Source: an uncultured Lactobacillus sp.
GTDB lineage: Bacteria; Bacillota; Bacilli; Lactobacillales; Lactobacillaceae
DNA length: 64,000 bases
Direction of reading: 5' to 3'
Assembly (NCBI GenBank): GCA_937874695.1
Contig: CALNAJ010000041.1
Location: 1-64,000 of the forward strand
Shown here piece by piece: positions 32,249-41,528 of this stretch (position 1 is the stretch's first letter; each line of letters starts with the position of its first letter). Made by a program: the position numbers and the translations under genes. Below the pieces are notes generated by a model that had not been told where the DNA came from, ran no database searches, and saw only the letters and a program-made list of their open reading frames with translations.

Positions 32249-32289
32249 AAAATGACCGTCACCCCAATTGTTGGGATGACGGTCATTTT
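32249..32289. terminator. Bidirectional terminator between GH3 and GNAT genes
   Basis: Perfect 13-bp stem AAAATGACCGTCA/TGACGGTCATTTT (32249-32261, 32277-32289). It serves both convergent genes. Confidence 0.9.
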
Positions 32290-32298
32290 GGGTTTCAA

Positions 32299-32745
32299 TT
32301 AAGTTAATGGCAACACCATATCAATGTGCGGAATACCGGTATCTAAGTAAACGGCACTCGTAGGCTGGAATCCAAATGAAGCATAGAATTTCTGCAAGTA
32401 AGCCTGCGCCTGAATCACAATAGCTTGGGCTGCCGGATAGGTCTGGTGGGCTGCAGTAATGGCCGTGCTGACCAGCCGGCGCCCTGCACCATTTCCCCGA
32501 TTAGTAGGTGCCACCAGTACGCGTCCAATTCGGACTTGTGGCCCCTCATCTATCAATCGGGCATAGGCCGTAATCGCACCGGCTGAATCCTGTGTGAACA
32601 GGTGCTGTGCCTGGACATCGAGGTCATCGACTTCCTGGTAGGCACAAGTTTGTTCCACAACAAAAACAGCCACCCGCACACGGTAAATTTCAAATAACTC
32701 TATTGTTGTCAGTTGCTCAAACGACTTTTGTTGAAAAGCTGGCAT
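32299..32745 (-). CDS. GNAT N-acetyltransferase, ElaA family
   Basis: 148 residues with ElaA hallmarks: TTIELFEIYRVRVAVFVVEQTCAYQEVDDLD, acetyl-CoA loop VRIGRVLVAPTNRGNGAGRRLV, and IVIQAQAYLQKFYASFGFQP. The acceptor is unknown. The ribosome site is modest (GGGTGAG). It follows the choloylglycine hydrolase-family gene by 12 nt, likely in one transcript ending at the 32.25-kb terminator. Confidence 0.9.
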   Translation of the reverse strand: MPAFQQKSFEQLTTIELFEIYRVRVAVFVVEQTCAYQEVDDLDVQAQHLFTQDSAGAITAYARLIDEGPQVRIGRVLVAPTNRGNGAGRRLVSTAITAAHQTYPAAQAIVIQAQAYLQKFYASFGFQPTSAVYLDTGIPHIDMVLPLT

Positions 32746-32757
32746 TCGCTCACCCGC

Positions 32758-33741
32758 CTAATTTAATTGCTTGATGTGATTCTTGTGTTCCAAGGGATAT
32801 TCAACTGGTGTGTCCCAATCAGTCAACATCTTATCCGTGATTTCTACACGTTGCAATTCCAAGTTGTCGTAAGGTTCCATGTAGTAGGCCCGTTCGTCGA
32901 GCGCCATGTAGCCACGGTATTGCGTATAGTCACTGCTACCATCCGGCTTGAGCTTAACGCCCTTAGGAATCGTCACGCCATCCAGTAAATGTTGTAGCAA
33001 GTTCATCGTCGATGGGGTATCCGCCGTTGGCTTACTGTAATGCTTGTTAAAAACGGTCCGAACGAAGCGAGATGGTGAGGTGTAGTCCCCAGGCATCCCA
33101 AATGCCCCGGTTCCTGGTCCAACCGTCTTTAAATCAAAGCCCTGGTAATCATGCAATGGCCGCGTATCAGCAACTAAAGTGCCGTACGTACTCAGGTTTT
33201 GCAAATGCCAGCTTAATTGTGGTGAGTTGGCCATTACCCCAACAGGATCATCGATCAAGTGGAGGTCATGGTCAGTCGCTTCTAAGACGGCCGTATCTCC
33301 AGTGGGATCACTGAAAATGAAGTGTAGTGGCGCCGTGATGCCTAACAGGGCAACCGGCTTATCCACGATTTGAACAGTCGTAATCAACTCACGTAAATCA
33401 GCCACGCTCTTCGCATTTCCCAATACCCAAGCTGGTAAGTCATGCGGTGCAATGGCCAACTTATCAGCTGGCGCTTCCTTGGCATACTTGGCGTAGTCAG
33501 AAAAGTACAGTGCAGCGGCACCTAACCCGTATTCGTTAACACCATCCACAAAGATATAATGACTCAGATTTCGACCGGCACCTACGAAGCCGTATTTCGT
33601 GGCGAATTCACCTGCGTCCCCTTGAATCTTTTGTTGCCGTGGCATAAAGATTGGCTGACCACCCAACTCGAAGCCAAAATCCATGGTCCGCGCTAAGAAG
33701 TGATCACCTTGGCTATTTTCATAGGTCAAACTAGTACACAT
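32758..33741 (-). CDS. Choloylglycine hydrolase-family Ntn hydrolase (penicillin V acylase/bile salt hydrolase type)
   Basis: 327 residues starting Met-Cys, so removal of Met exposes the nucleophile Cys 2. Other active-site residues are present: Arg 18 and Asp 21 in ARTMDF, Asn in MANSPQLSWHLQNLSTY and Arg in SPSRFVR. The Asn of the usual GLNF loop is Tyr (AALYFSDY), a difference that leans toward penicillin-acylase-type rather than bile-salt specificity. It cleaves a linear amide bond; the physiological substrate is uncertain. I start at ATG 33741 so that Cys is residue 2. Confidence 0.88.
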   Translation of the reverse strand: MCTSLTYENSQGDHFLARTMDFGFELGGQPIFMPRQQKIQGDAGEFATKYGFVGAGRNLSHYIFVDGVNEYGLGAAALYFSDYAKYAKEAPADKLAIAPHDLPAWVLGNAKSVADLRELITTVQIVDKPVALLGITAPLHFIFSDPTGDTAVLEATDHDLHLIDDPVGVMANSPQLSWHLQNLSTYGTLVADTRPLHDYQGFDLKTVGPGTGAFGMPGDYTSPSRFVRTVFNKHYSKPTADTPSTMNLLQHLLDGVTIPKGVKLKPDGSSDYTQYRGYMALDERAYYMEPYDNLELQRVEITDKMLTDWDTPVEYPLEHKNHIKQLN

Positions 33742-34271
33742 CAAAATCATCCCGTTTCTAATTTAGTTATTCATTATTCTAAACCTAAATTAGACGTTGT
33801 GCACGGATAATCGTTGATTATATAACTGATTTTTTAAAAACCGGCTAAATCGCATGATACCGCCATTTGAAGGTTCAAGGCTATAACCGTATCCCACTGA
33901 AATGATTATCTACCAAAATTAGCTTATCGTCAGAAGTTCACTAGAAAAACTGGACATTTCTAGTCCATCTCGTGGTTCTCCGGTATCTATTTCAGAAAGT
34001 CTCAGGTATCCTTGGCGTGAAAAGTATGGTTGTTAGAAGCTTAAGCCCCCAGAGAAACTAGTTGACTGGTTCGATGACCTAATCATCCTTGATTATTCCC
34101 ACAAAACGAGTTCGTATAGCCTACCAAAACGGCTAGCTAACCATTTTTTATACAGCATTACCTGTTTACGAGTCACCCAAATTATCCCTTATTTTCCCGA
34201 AACGGACCAGTCAATAACGCCATACTTTTTCGCTAAGAGCCGCCGACCTATTCGCCTGACGACTCTTTTTT
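33742..34271. other. 530-bp gene-free gap
   Basis: No frame of 60 codons, no recognisable RNA and no copy of the dispersed repeat. An imperfect hairpin near 34234-34268 (AAGAG...CTC then TTTTTT on the plus strand) is the only structure. On the minus strand the same stem with wobble pairs follows the sbcC stop codon. Confidence 0.5.
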
Positions 34272-37200
34272 CTAACTCTCGTCAATTTGATAAGTAATCT
34301 TACTTTCACCATTACCGTTGCTGACGACCTGCAACTGATTGGGAACTTGCGCACGTAGCTCGCTAACGTGACTAATGATTCCAATCATGCGATGCTTGCC
34401 TTCAACCGTTTCAAGTGATTCCAGTGCAGTCATTAAGGCATCCTCATCGAGAGAGCCAAATCCTTCATCGATAAATAAGGCATCAACATCTACACTGCCC
34501 GTGGTTTGCTGAATAACTTCACCCAAAGCCAGTGCCAACGCTAAGGCCGCAATAAAGCTTTCCCCGCCAGACAACGTATGCACGCTACGTTGCTCACCGA
34601 CGTGATCGTCATAAACATTGATTTCCAACCCAGAATTTTTCTTGTACGTTGCTGGTTGATTGTCCACCAAAAATTGATATCGACCATTAGTCAGTTGCTG
34701 CAAGCGCTGGTTACCCACCGTTAAAATTTGTCGTAAGTAAGTCTGCAAGACGTAACGTTCCAATCCCAATTTACTATTTGGGCCATCCCCATTGACAACC
34801 CCTACCAGTTCAGTAAGTTCCTGCGTCTTTTGAACGGCAGCCGCCTGCTGGTCAATCTGCGTTTGCAACCGCGTGGTCACCTGTTGGTTGTGTTGATACT
34901 GATCCTGTTGGCCATGTCGTTGGTCCTGCAAAATAACAACTTTTTCCGTCGCTGCTTTCAATGCAACTTGCGTTTGATTGCGGTCTGGTTCTGGCTGATC
35001 TAGCACCCGCTTCTTCAGTTCGGCAATCGTCGTTGCAACCTGTTCCTGTTGGGTGCGAAACTCTTGTAACGCTTGCCGTTTGGCAGCCAATTCGTCGAGT
35101 TGCGCTAGTTGCGTTGTCACGATAGTTTCTGTTTCTTCAGTAACTGTCTCGAAATGCTTAGCCAGTAACGTTTGTACCACGCTAACGGCTTGTTCCAGAC
35201 GCTGTTCACTCTGTGTCAGTTCTTGGGTAGCCGTCTTTTCCTCAGTCGTGGCAACTGTCAGTCGCTCATTGGCCTGCGTCACTTGCTTAGCTGCCGCCTC
35301 CCAGGTCTGTTGGTCCGACTGCAATTGCTGTTGCAAGTTCTTTTCTTGTTGCTGGAACTCGGCCAACGTTGGGGCCGTATCTGGCAGTTGTTGTTTCTGA
35401 GTCGCCAGTTGGGCCGTCAACCGATCCACATGACTGGTCTCGGTCTGTTGGGCACTCTGGTCAGCCGTTAGTTGTTGAGTCAGCTTGAACGCTATTTCAG
35501 TCAGCTGTTCAAGCTCATGTTGGGCGGCCGTTACTGCCGCCAATTGGCGGTCATTCTGCTTTTGATTAGCCTGTTGTGTGGTCGCCAACTGATTCAAGTG
35601 CTGACTAAGCTGGGCAAACTGAGTAGTATCCCCGCTAATCTCAGGCAGACCGACTTTTTCTAGAAGTGCAGTCATTCCTTGTTGCTGCGGTTCCTTTAAT
35701 TCGGTTAATGTGGCTTGTAGGTTCTGAAGTTGCGTCGTCAGCTTCGTTAATTGCCCCTGTTCCTTCTGAGCTTGCGCCTGTGCGCCCTGCACTTCCGTCT
35801 CCGTAACCGTCGTATCAGCGATAGCAGTGGGGGCAGGATGATCAGTCGATCCACAAACTGGACATGGACTGCCTGGCTTTAATTGGCCAACTAATCGGAC
35901 GATTTCATGGGCCAAGAGTTCTTGATTCAACTCTTCAGCGTGTTGCTGTGCGACCTGTGTTGCTCGAGCTTGCGTGGTCACCTGTGACGCCAAAACGGCC
36001 ACCTGCTGAGTTAGCTCCCGTTGTCGTTGGTCTCCCGCCTGCAAATCCGCTAATTGTCGACGCCATTCTTTTAGCTGTCCTGCCTGCTGGGTCAATGTTT
36101 GTTGCGTCTGATAGAGTTGACTCTGGGTTGCAATCACCGCTTGTTGGGCCTGCTGATCTTGTTGATTCTGCTGCTGTTGTTTCTGCACTTTTATCACGCG
36201 CCGTTGAACGGTGTCCAAGGTTGCTTGTGCTGAGACCACCTGTTGGCTGAGCTCCGCAATTTGCTGATAGATTGGTTTGATTTTAGCTTGTTGGGCAAGT
36301 TGGTCTTTGGTGGTGTTAACGCGCGCTTCCACTGGTGCTAGCTGTTGTTGCGCCGTCGATGCCTTCTCTTGGGCTGTCTGGGCCATCTTCAGCACCGTCT
36401 GTTTCTGTTCAACCGCTAATTGCCGGCGCTGATGATTTGCCTGAGCCGATGTACGTTCCTGCCACTGTGGTCGAATCTGTTGGGTCCACTCCAGCTCCGT
36501 TATTAATTGATGCAGCGCGGCCATAGCCGGCTGTTGCGTCAACAATACTTGCTGTCGCGCCTGCTGTTGTGCGAGCTGTTGTTGGTCCCGAATAAGCTGC
36601 TCTTCACGCGTATCCTGCTGTGTCAGCTGCGTAACCCGTTGTTGCGCCGTCATTGTCTGGGACGTAAACTCTTGAATCGCCGTTTGCGTTGCGGTCTGTT
36701 GTGCTGCCATTAGGGCTAGGACTTCTGTAGTCTGATTGGCCTGCAAGAAAGAGGTTGCACGATCTTGATTAGCCGTCGTCCATGTCAGACTCGTCTCCAA
36801 TCGCTGTAATTCTTTAGCAGCTTCCGCATTCTGGGTCCGATCTTGGCGTAATTTATCACGTAGTTTATCCGTCCACTGGGCAAAGATTTCCGTATTGAAT
36901 AACTGCTCCAATACTGCAGCCTTGTCTTCACTCGGAGCCACTAGAAAACGACGAAATTCCCCCTGTGGTAACAAGACAATCTGGGCAAACTGCTTGCCGT
37001 CCATCTGTAAGAGGTCTTGCAAATAGTCGTTGACCTGCCGGGTTTTCGTTAACTGATCTATTTCAGATTCGTTCTCAAACACTGTGAGTTCAACACTGGC
37101 AGCAGCTCTGGTCACACCAGCCCCCCGCTTTTTCTGCAAGGTTTGGGCGGGTTCTCGAATAATACGATAGCGGCGATTGCGATGGTTAAATTCAAAGGTC

Positions 37201-37433
37201 ACGCGCGTATGATCCGCGGTCGTCGCAAAGTCTGAACGCATCTCTTGGGGTTCCCGATCTACGCCAGATGACTGATCAAATAAGGCATAGCACATCCCAT
37301 CAAAGATGGTGGTCTTGCCACTCCCAGTCTTACCACTAATCAGAAATAACGGTGTCGCGTCAAACTTTTGAAAATCAATTTTTTCATCACGGTACGGACC
37401 GAAATATTGAAGGCGTAAAGTTAGTGGTCGCAT
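34272..37433 (-). CDS. sbcC: SbcC exonuclease subunit (SMC-like ATPase)
   Basis: 1053 residues. The N-terminal Walker A is GKTGSGKTT; coiled-coil arms meet at the zinc hook CPVCG near residue 520. The C-terminal LSGGESFIAALALALAL signature and FIDEGFGSLDEDAL Walker B/D-loop complete the ATPase. The arms are extraordinarily Gln-rich, with frequent QQ and TQ runs. With SbcD it cleaves hairpins and double-strand ends. ATG 37433 overlaps the sbcD stop by one base (TAATG), with AAGGAGG in the end of sbcD. Confidence 0.95.
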   Translation of the reverse strand: MRPLTLRLQYFGPYRDEKIDFQKFDATPLFLISGKTGSGKTTIFDGMCYALFDQSSGVDREPQEMRSDFATTADHTRVTFEFNHRNRRYRIIREPAQTLQKKRGAGVTRAAASVELTVFENESEIDQLTKTRQVNDYLQDLLQMDGKQFAQIVLLPQGEFRRFLVAPSEDKAAVLEQLFNTEIFAQWTDKLRDKLRQDRTQNAEAAKELQRLETSLTWTTANQDRATSFLQANQTTEVLALMAAQQTATQTAIQEFTSQTMTAQQRVTQLTQQDTREEQLIRDQQQLAQQQARQQVLLTQQPAMAALHQLITELEWTQQIRPQWQERTSAQANHQRRQLAVEQKQTVLKMAQTAQEKASTAQQQLAPVEARVNTTKDQLAQQAKIKPIYQQIAELSQQVVSAQATLDTVQRRVIKVQKQQQQNQQDQQAQQAVIATQSQLYQTQQTLTQQAGQLKEWRRQLADLQAGDQRQRELTQQVAVLASQVTTQARATQVAQQHAEELNQELLAHEIVRLVGQLKPGSPCPVCGSTDHPAPTAIADTTVTETEVQGAQAQAQKEQGQLTKLTTQLQNLQATLTELKEPQQQGMTALLEKVGLPEISGDTTQFAQLSQHLNQLATTQQANQKQNDRQLAAVTAAQHELEQLTEIAFKLTQQLTADQSAQQTETSHVDRLTAQLATQKQQLPDTAPTLAEFQQQEKNLQQQLQSDQQTWEAAAKQVTQANERLTVATTEEKTATQELTQSEQRLEQAVSVVQTLLAKHFETVTEETETIVTTQLAQLDELAAKRQALQEFRTQQEQVATTIAELKKRVLDQPEPDRNQTQVALKAATEKVVILQDQRHGQQDQYQHNQQVTTRLQTQIDQQAAAVQKTQELTELVGVVNGDGPNSKLGLERYVLQTYLRQILTVGNQRLQQLTNGRYQFLVDNQPATYKKNSGLEINVYDDHVGEQRSVHTLSGGESFIAALALALALGEVIQQTTGSVDVDALFIDEGFGSLDEDALMTALESLETVEGKHRMIGIISHVSELRAQVPNQLQVVSNGNGESKITYQIDES

Positions 37434-38563
37434 TAGTCTTCCTCCTTCATGGCTTGCTGTAACGTTTGCTTTGCCCAATCCTCTTGTTGTGCACTCAAAG
37501 GATGTTCCGTCACCGTCTTAAAAAAGTCGTCTAGCAAGGTTAGAGGATCTCGTTGAACTTCTTCAATGTTAAGCGTCTCAGGAGTTACATCTAACTGGTT
37601 GACCCGCTGCAATTCAATAATTCTTGGAAAACGCGTCTTCAGCCGCTGCATCACATTCGCAATTGGCGTGGTGTCAGTTAACTCTATGGCAATAAAATCA
37701 TCTGTCTTCACGGGATAACTGACCTCAGGGTCCATCAAGTGATCAAAAGAATCAGTCAATACAATTAGGTCATTTAAGGGCTTTAAGGGCTTAAACGTCA
37801 CGGACACCGGCGTCTGATCCGTATCAACGATCCAGACGCCCTTGGTATCCTCAGCTTCACTGGTTGAAAACTTCAACGGCGATCCACTATATTTGATAAC
37901 CGGTTCGTTTTGCAAAGCTTCCTTGCGATGCAAATGTCCTAGTGCCACATAGTCAAATGGTGCCAGTAAGTCAACAGGAACCGCGTTCAAGCCTCCCACT
38001 TGAACCAGTGTTTCGGAATCACTGTGTTGGCTACCCGCCGCAAAAAAGTGAGCAATCAGTACATGTTTCTTATCTGGTGCAAACTGTTCCTGCATAGCGG
38101 TGACCAGACGTTCCATCCCCGCAGCTACGGTTTTAATGCTGTCATCTTCAAAATATTGTCGAACAGCGAACGGCTCAAAATAGGGCAGTAGAAAGAACTG
38201 CGTATCCCCAAGAATAACTGGTTTTATACTATCGGCAATCCGTGTGTTTAGGTAAAAGTCGGTACTACTAAACCACTCGCTCCCCCGGCTCAGACGAACT
38301 GCAGAATCATGATTACCGCTAATCGCCAACAGCGGTAAATGTTGTTTTCGATTCAGATCAACCAGCATGGCGTCCAGCGTACTCACCGCATCTTCACTCG
38401 GGAGCGCACGATCATAGAGGTCCCCGGCAATCACCACAGCATCCACTTTTTCATCAATTGCAATGGCTTTGATCTGCTCGTAAGCGTCTCGTTGCTCCGT
38501 TAGTAAGTCATATCCGTGAAGTTTCTTACCGATATGCCAATCGGCGGTATGTAAAAATCGCAT
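37433..38563 (-). CDS. sbcD: SbcD exonuclease subunit (Mre11-type nuclease)
   Basis: 376 residues beginning MRFLHTADWHIGK, with the metallophosphoesterase motifs AGDLYDRALPS, ISGNHDS, LIAHFF and ALGHLHRKEAL. A C-terminal capping domain binds SbcC. It resects hairpins and protein-blocked ends. I start at ATG 38563, whose AAGGAG lies within the last codons of tag; an upstream in-frame ATG would overlap tag further. Confidence 0.95.
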   Translation of the reverse strand: MRFLHTADWHIGKKLHGYDLLTEQRDAYEQIKAIAIDEKVDAVVIAGDLYDRALPSEDAVSTLDAMLVDLNRKQHLPLLAISGNHDSAVRLSRGSEWFSSTDFYLNTRIADSIKPVILGDTQFFLLPYFEPFAVRQYFEDDSIKTVAAGMERLVTAMQEQFAPDKKHVLIAHFFAAGSQHSDSETLVQVGGLNAVPVDLLAPFDYVALGHLHRKEALQNEPVIKYSGSPLKFSTSEAEDTKGVWIVDTDQTPVSVTFKPLKPLNDLIVLTDSFDHLMDPEVSYPVKTDDFIAIELTDTTPIANVMQRLKTRFPRIIELQRVNQLDVTPETLNIEEVQRDPLTLLDDFFKTVTEHPLSAQQEDWAKQTLQQAMKEED

Positions 38564-38568
38564 ACATT

Positions 38569-39141
38569 TTATCTCCTTTCCCGTTGATTCTCTGGTGCCC
38601 AATCACAAGACAAGAGGTGGTCATTGACCAATCCTGCAGCTTGCAGAAATGAGTAGACCGTTTTAGGCCCAACAAATTTGAATCCGTGCTTCTTCATTTC
38701 TCGGGAAATATGCTGTGCAAGATCATTTGTCCCAGGAATCTGGTCCGCACTTGTCAACTGATGACGAATCGGCTGATTACCCACAAACGCCCACAGCCAA
38801 GTCGAAAAATCCGTAGCCTCTGACCAGTTGACCAAAACTTGCGCGTTATTGACCGTTGCCTCTAACTTGCGGCGATTACGAATGATCGCCGCATTAGTCA
38901 TTAACTGATCAACTTCCTCTGGCTTCATGACGGCGACGGTCGCCACATCAAAGTTATGAAAAGCCGTTTCAAAGGCTACCTGCTTATTTAACACGGTCTG
39001 CCAGCTCAGCCCGGCTTGGTACGTTTCCAAACACAGTAACTCAAATAGCTTTTGTTCACTATGCTCTGGCCGCCCCCATACTTCATCGTGATACCGTTGC
39101 ATTTCGGGTGAAGACGTCGCCCACTCGCATCGTTTGACCAT
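38569..39141 (-). CDS. tag: DNA-3-methyladenine glycosylase I
   Basis: 190 residues. The Zn ligands are intact (KRCEW, YHDEVWGRPEH, and NDHLLSCDW), as are the base-contact segment LFELLCLETYQAGLSWQ and GFKFVGPKTVYSFLQAAGLV. It excises 3-methyladenine. The second ATG (39141) is better spaced from GGAGGT than the first (39144) and fits the MxxRCEW family start. It is the first gene of a tag-sbcD-sbcC DNA-repair operon with 5-nt and overlapping junctions. Confidence 0.94.
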   Translation of the reverse strand: MVKRCEWATSSPEMQRYHDEVWGRPEHSEQKLFELLCLETYQAGLSWQTVLNKQVAFETAFHNFDVATVAVMKPEEVDQLMTNAAIIRNRRKLEATVNNAQVLVNWSEATDFSTWLWAFVGNQPIRHQLTSADQIPGTNDLAQHISREMKKHGFKFVGPKTVYSFLQAAGLVNDHLLSCDWAPENQRERR

Positions 39142-39257
39142 CATGAAACCTCCTTTTTTCTACTGACTTCACTATACCAGATTACCATCCGAAACACCCG
39201 AACAAATGTTCACTTTTATATTTTTGAAATCGGTATCATTGCCGTCATTACTGATAA

Positions 39258-39286
39258 ATCCACAAAATTATTTGTGGATCTTTTTT
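39258..39286 (+). terminator. Orphan intrinsic terminator
   Basis: ATCCACAAA-atta-TTTGTGGAT stem followed by TTTTTT on the plus strand, just before the protease promoter. No plus-strand gene ends here; the nearest genes are divergent. Confidence 0.8.
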
Positions 39287-39288
39287 AC

Positions 39289-39317
39289 TTGACCCCCTCC
39301 GTAGAAAAGTCTATGCT
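39289..39317 (+). promoter_or_regulatory. Promoter of the matrixin-like protease gene
   Basis: TTGACC (39289-39294), 17-nt spacer, TATGCT (39312-39317). Predicted start near 39325, 35 nt before the ATG. Confidence 0.7.
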
Positions 39318-39359
39318 ATTGTAAATGTTACGTTTTGGGGAATTGAGGAGGTTAGCATC

Positions 39360-40286
39360 ATGCACAGATCACACCATTTAAAAGTTCGGTCCTTACTGAT
39401 TGCGGCAGCATCGGCCCTATTATTTGCACCAGCCATTGCCACCAGCTCCGTTACCGCTCAAGCGGCCAGCGTGAACCCGTCATCGGCGACTCTAAAGAAG
39501 TCGGCAAGCTATTATCGAAAGCATGCCAAGACCTTAGGGAAAAAGTACAAACTAGCTTTTGACGCCCAAACTGGACTCAAAAAGAATGGTAAAGCGACCG
39601 TCTATATCAACACCAAGGATTCCAAGCTCAAGAGTAGTGTCAAGATTGCCATGAATTACTGGAATAAAAAGCTGGGCAAGAAAGAATTCGTTCAGGGTTC
39701 CAAGAAAAATCATACTTTGACGTTCTCCGTTTCCAAAGCACAGGCCACGAAAAATGATCAGAGTGACGCGTGGTGGACACCTGGCAAGAAGAGTTTGCAG
39801 GTACGTTGGTCATACTACCAAGGCGAAACTAAGAACATCGGTATTGCCATGACGAACCAACTGAATGACGCCTTTTATAAGAAATACGCCAAGACTATCG
39901 AGGCTAAGGCCAAAGCAAATCTGGCTGCCAGGGGCATCACATCCGCTGATAGTAACTATCAAACTGAGTTCAACACTGAAGCCGAGTCAGTCGAGAAATC
40001 TCTGCCAGCCTATTCAACACTGAAAAATGAAGTTAAGGGTGTCAACACTGTCGCCAAGAATGGCCGAATGTATGAATACGCTAGCACGATTGCCCACGAG
40101 TTAGGGCACGTAATGGGCCTGAACCATTCCCCTAACAAATCTGACCTCATGTACTTTGAGAGCGGCAGCAACAACGTTTACAGCTATAAGAAGGTCAACC
40201 AGGGCTTGTCCAAGTACAATCCGATCACTAAGACCGATAAGAATCGGGCCAAGCTTGCCTTGAAAATCTACACAGCTACCCACTAA
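39360..40286 (+). CDS. Secreted matrixin-like zinc metalloprotease
   Basis: 308 residues. A signal peptide ends near AQA-AS (residue 37). A Lys-rich middle precedes the metzincin zinc site HELGHVMGLNH (His 246, Glu 247, His 250, His 256) and a Met-turn candidate Met 264 (SDLMYF). The domain order fits bacterial M10A/M57-type matrixins of lactobacilli. It is secreted, with no sorting signal; the substrate is unknown. GAGGAGG precedes the ATG. It sits with two other secreted enzymes. Confidence 0.87.
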   Translation: MHRSHHLKVRSLLIAAASALLFAPAIATSSVTAQAASVNPSSATLKKSASYYRKHAKTLGKKYKLAFDAQTGLKKNGKATVYINTKDSKLKSSVKIAMNYWNKKLGKKEFVQGSKKNHTLTFSVSKAQATKNDQSDAWWTPGKKSLQVRWSYYQGETKNIGIAMTNQLNDAFYKKYAKTIEAKAKANLAARGITSADSNYQTEFNTEAESVEKSLPAYSTLKNEVKGVNTVAKNGRMYEYASTIAHELGHVMGLNHSPNKSDLMYFESGSNNVYSYKKVNQGLSKYNPITKTDKNRAKLALKIYTATH

Positions 40287-40300
40287 ATTTTCACGAACCT

Positions 40301-40330
40301 AGCCACTCGGGTCTCTCGAATGGCTTTTTT
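40301..40330 (+). terminator. Terminator after the protease gene
   Basis: AGCCA...TGGCT stem with partial inner pairing (CTCG), then TTTTTT. Confidence 0.75.
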
Positions 40331-40463
40331 GCTGTCAAATTCTTTCTAGCCAGACGATTGCTTTACCCTTGCAATCTAACTGTAATCAATTGTAAATCTG
40401 TAGTAACCTGTTAGCCGGTCACACCGTGTACAATGAGAATCAAAGACTGAGGAGGATGTATTC

Positions 40464-41408
40464 ATGCAAATTAAGTTACATAATTTAGTTGCAGGTGTTG
40501 CGGCTTTTGCCGCCGTATTAGCCGTCGGGGTTGGGTTAAACACGACTACTGCTAACGCCGCTGGTAAGAAAGTTGCCGATATTTCGCAATATCAAGGAAA
40601 CGTTAACTGGAAGAAAGCATCTAAGGACTTAAAATACGCGATTATTCGTGTACAACACGGGAGCAAGGGCGACGCTGGTTACATGATTGACAGCAAGCGG
40701 AACGTCAACGCTAACGGGGCTTACAAGTACGGTGTGCCATTCGGCCAATACATGTTTGCTGAATTCACGAGTGTTAAAGATGCGCAACAAGAAGCCAAAG
40801 ACTTCTACAAGCGCAGTAACAAGCACACCAAATTCTTTGTCCTTGACGAAGAAAAGCGGATGCCTTCTGCATCTAGCAGTGAACAAACTTACGTTAACGC
40901 CTGGTTGAAGACGATGCGTGGCTTGACTGACAAGCCTCTGATTATGTACGCCGGTGAATACTACGCCAACTCTCATAAGCTGAACTTCGACAAATTCGAT
41001 GGAACTTGGATTGCCAAATACAGTACCGCTAAGCCTAAGGTTTCCGGTACTTCTGTCGATCTGTGGCAATACACCAGTACAGGCCGGGTTTCCGGAATCA
41101 GTGGCAACGTTGACTTGAACAAGGTCTTAAACAGCTCTGCCGTCAACAAGTGGTTCTCTGGTAGCGATAATAAAGCCACTGCTAGTTACTACAAGAGCGT
41201 CGACGATGTTACCGGTATTAAGACGAAGAAGACTGTTTACGAATACAAGTCTACGTCATTTACCAGCAACAAGCGGAGCACCAAGGTCAAAGCTGGCACT
41301 AAGTTAGCCGTTAAGGCCATTACCAAGAACAGTAAAAACGCCTACCGTTTCCAATTAACGAACGGTAATTACGTCACGGCCAACAAGGCGTACGTTGCAA
41401 CTTACTAA
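40464..41408 (+). CDS. Secreted GH25 muramidase (lysozyme) with C-terminal SLAP-like wall domain
   Basis: 314 residues. Signal peptide ends ANA-A (about residue 33). The GH25 barrel has Asp 39 in VADISQYQGNVNW, IIRVQHGSKGD, and the catalytic pair region FVLDEEKRM (Asp 128, Glu 129/130), then VDLWQYTSTG. From about residue 245 comes a small basic beta domain (SYYKSVDDVTGIKTKKTVYEYKS...) resembling SLAP/DUF5776 surface-attachment modules. It cleaves N-acetylmuramic beta-1,4 bonds in peptidoglycan. GAGGAGG precedes the ATG. Confidence 0.92.
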   Translation: MQIKLHNLVAGVAAFAAVLAVGVGLNTTTANAAGKKVADISQYQGNVNWKKASKDLKYAIIRVQHGSKGDAGYMIDSKRNVNANGAYKYGVPFGQYMFAEFTSVKDAQQEAKDFYKRSNKHTKFFVLDEEKRMPSASSSEQTYVNAWLKTMRGLTDKPLIMYAGEYYANSHKLNFDKFDGTWIAKYSTAKPKVSGTSVDLWQYTSTGRVSGISGNVDLNKVLNSSAVNKWFSGSDNKATASYYKSVDDVTGIKTKKTVYEYKSTSFTSNKRSTKVKAGTKLAVKAITKNSKNAYRFQLTNGNYVTANKAYVATY

Positions 41409-41419
41409 AATAAAGAGTT

Positions 41420-41447
41420 AAAAAGACATCCCGCGGGATGTCTTTTT
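41420..41447. terminator. Palindromic terminator after the lysozyme gene
   Basis: AAAAGACATCCCG with its exact complement, ending in TTTTTT; works on either strand. Confidence 0.92.
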
Positions 41448-41496
41448 TCATCTACAATTCCTGTTGGCCTACAACCATCAAGGCTCTTCACCAAAG

Positions 41497-41527
41497 AAAA
41501 GCTCCCAGCAATACTGAGAGCTTTTTC
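41497..41527 (-). terminator. Terminator after the GH8 gene
   Basis: GCTCTCAG/CTGGGAGC stem flanked by AAAA and TTTT runs, two bases from the stop codon of the minus-strand glucanase. Confidence 0.8.
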
Positions 41528-41528
41528 T

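Noticed and set aside
35053..36713. Several plus-strand ORFs of 60-128 codons
   Set aside because: They are antisense to the repetitive Gln codons of sbcC, which read as Cys/Leu/Ser-rich nonsense; no ribosome sites.
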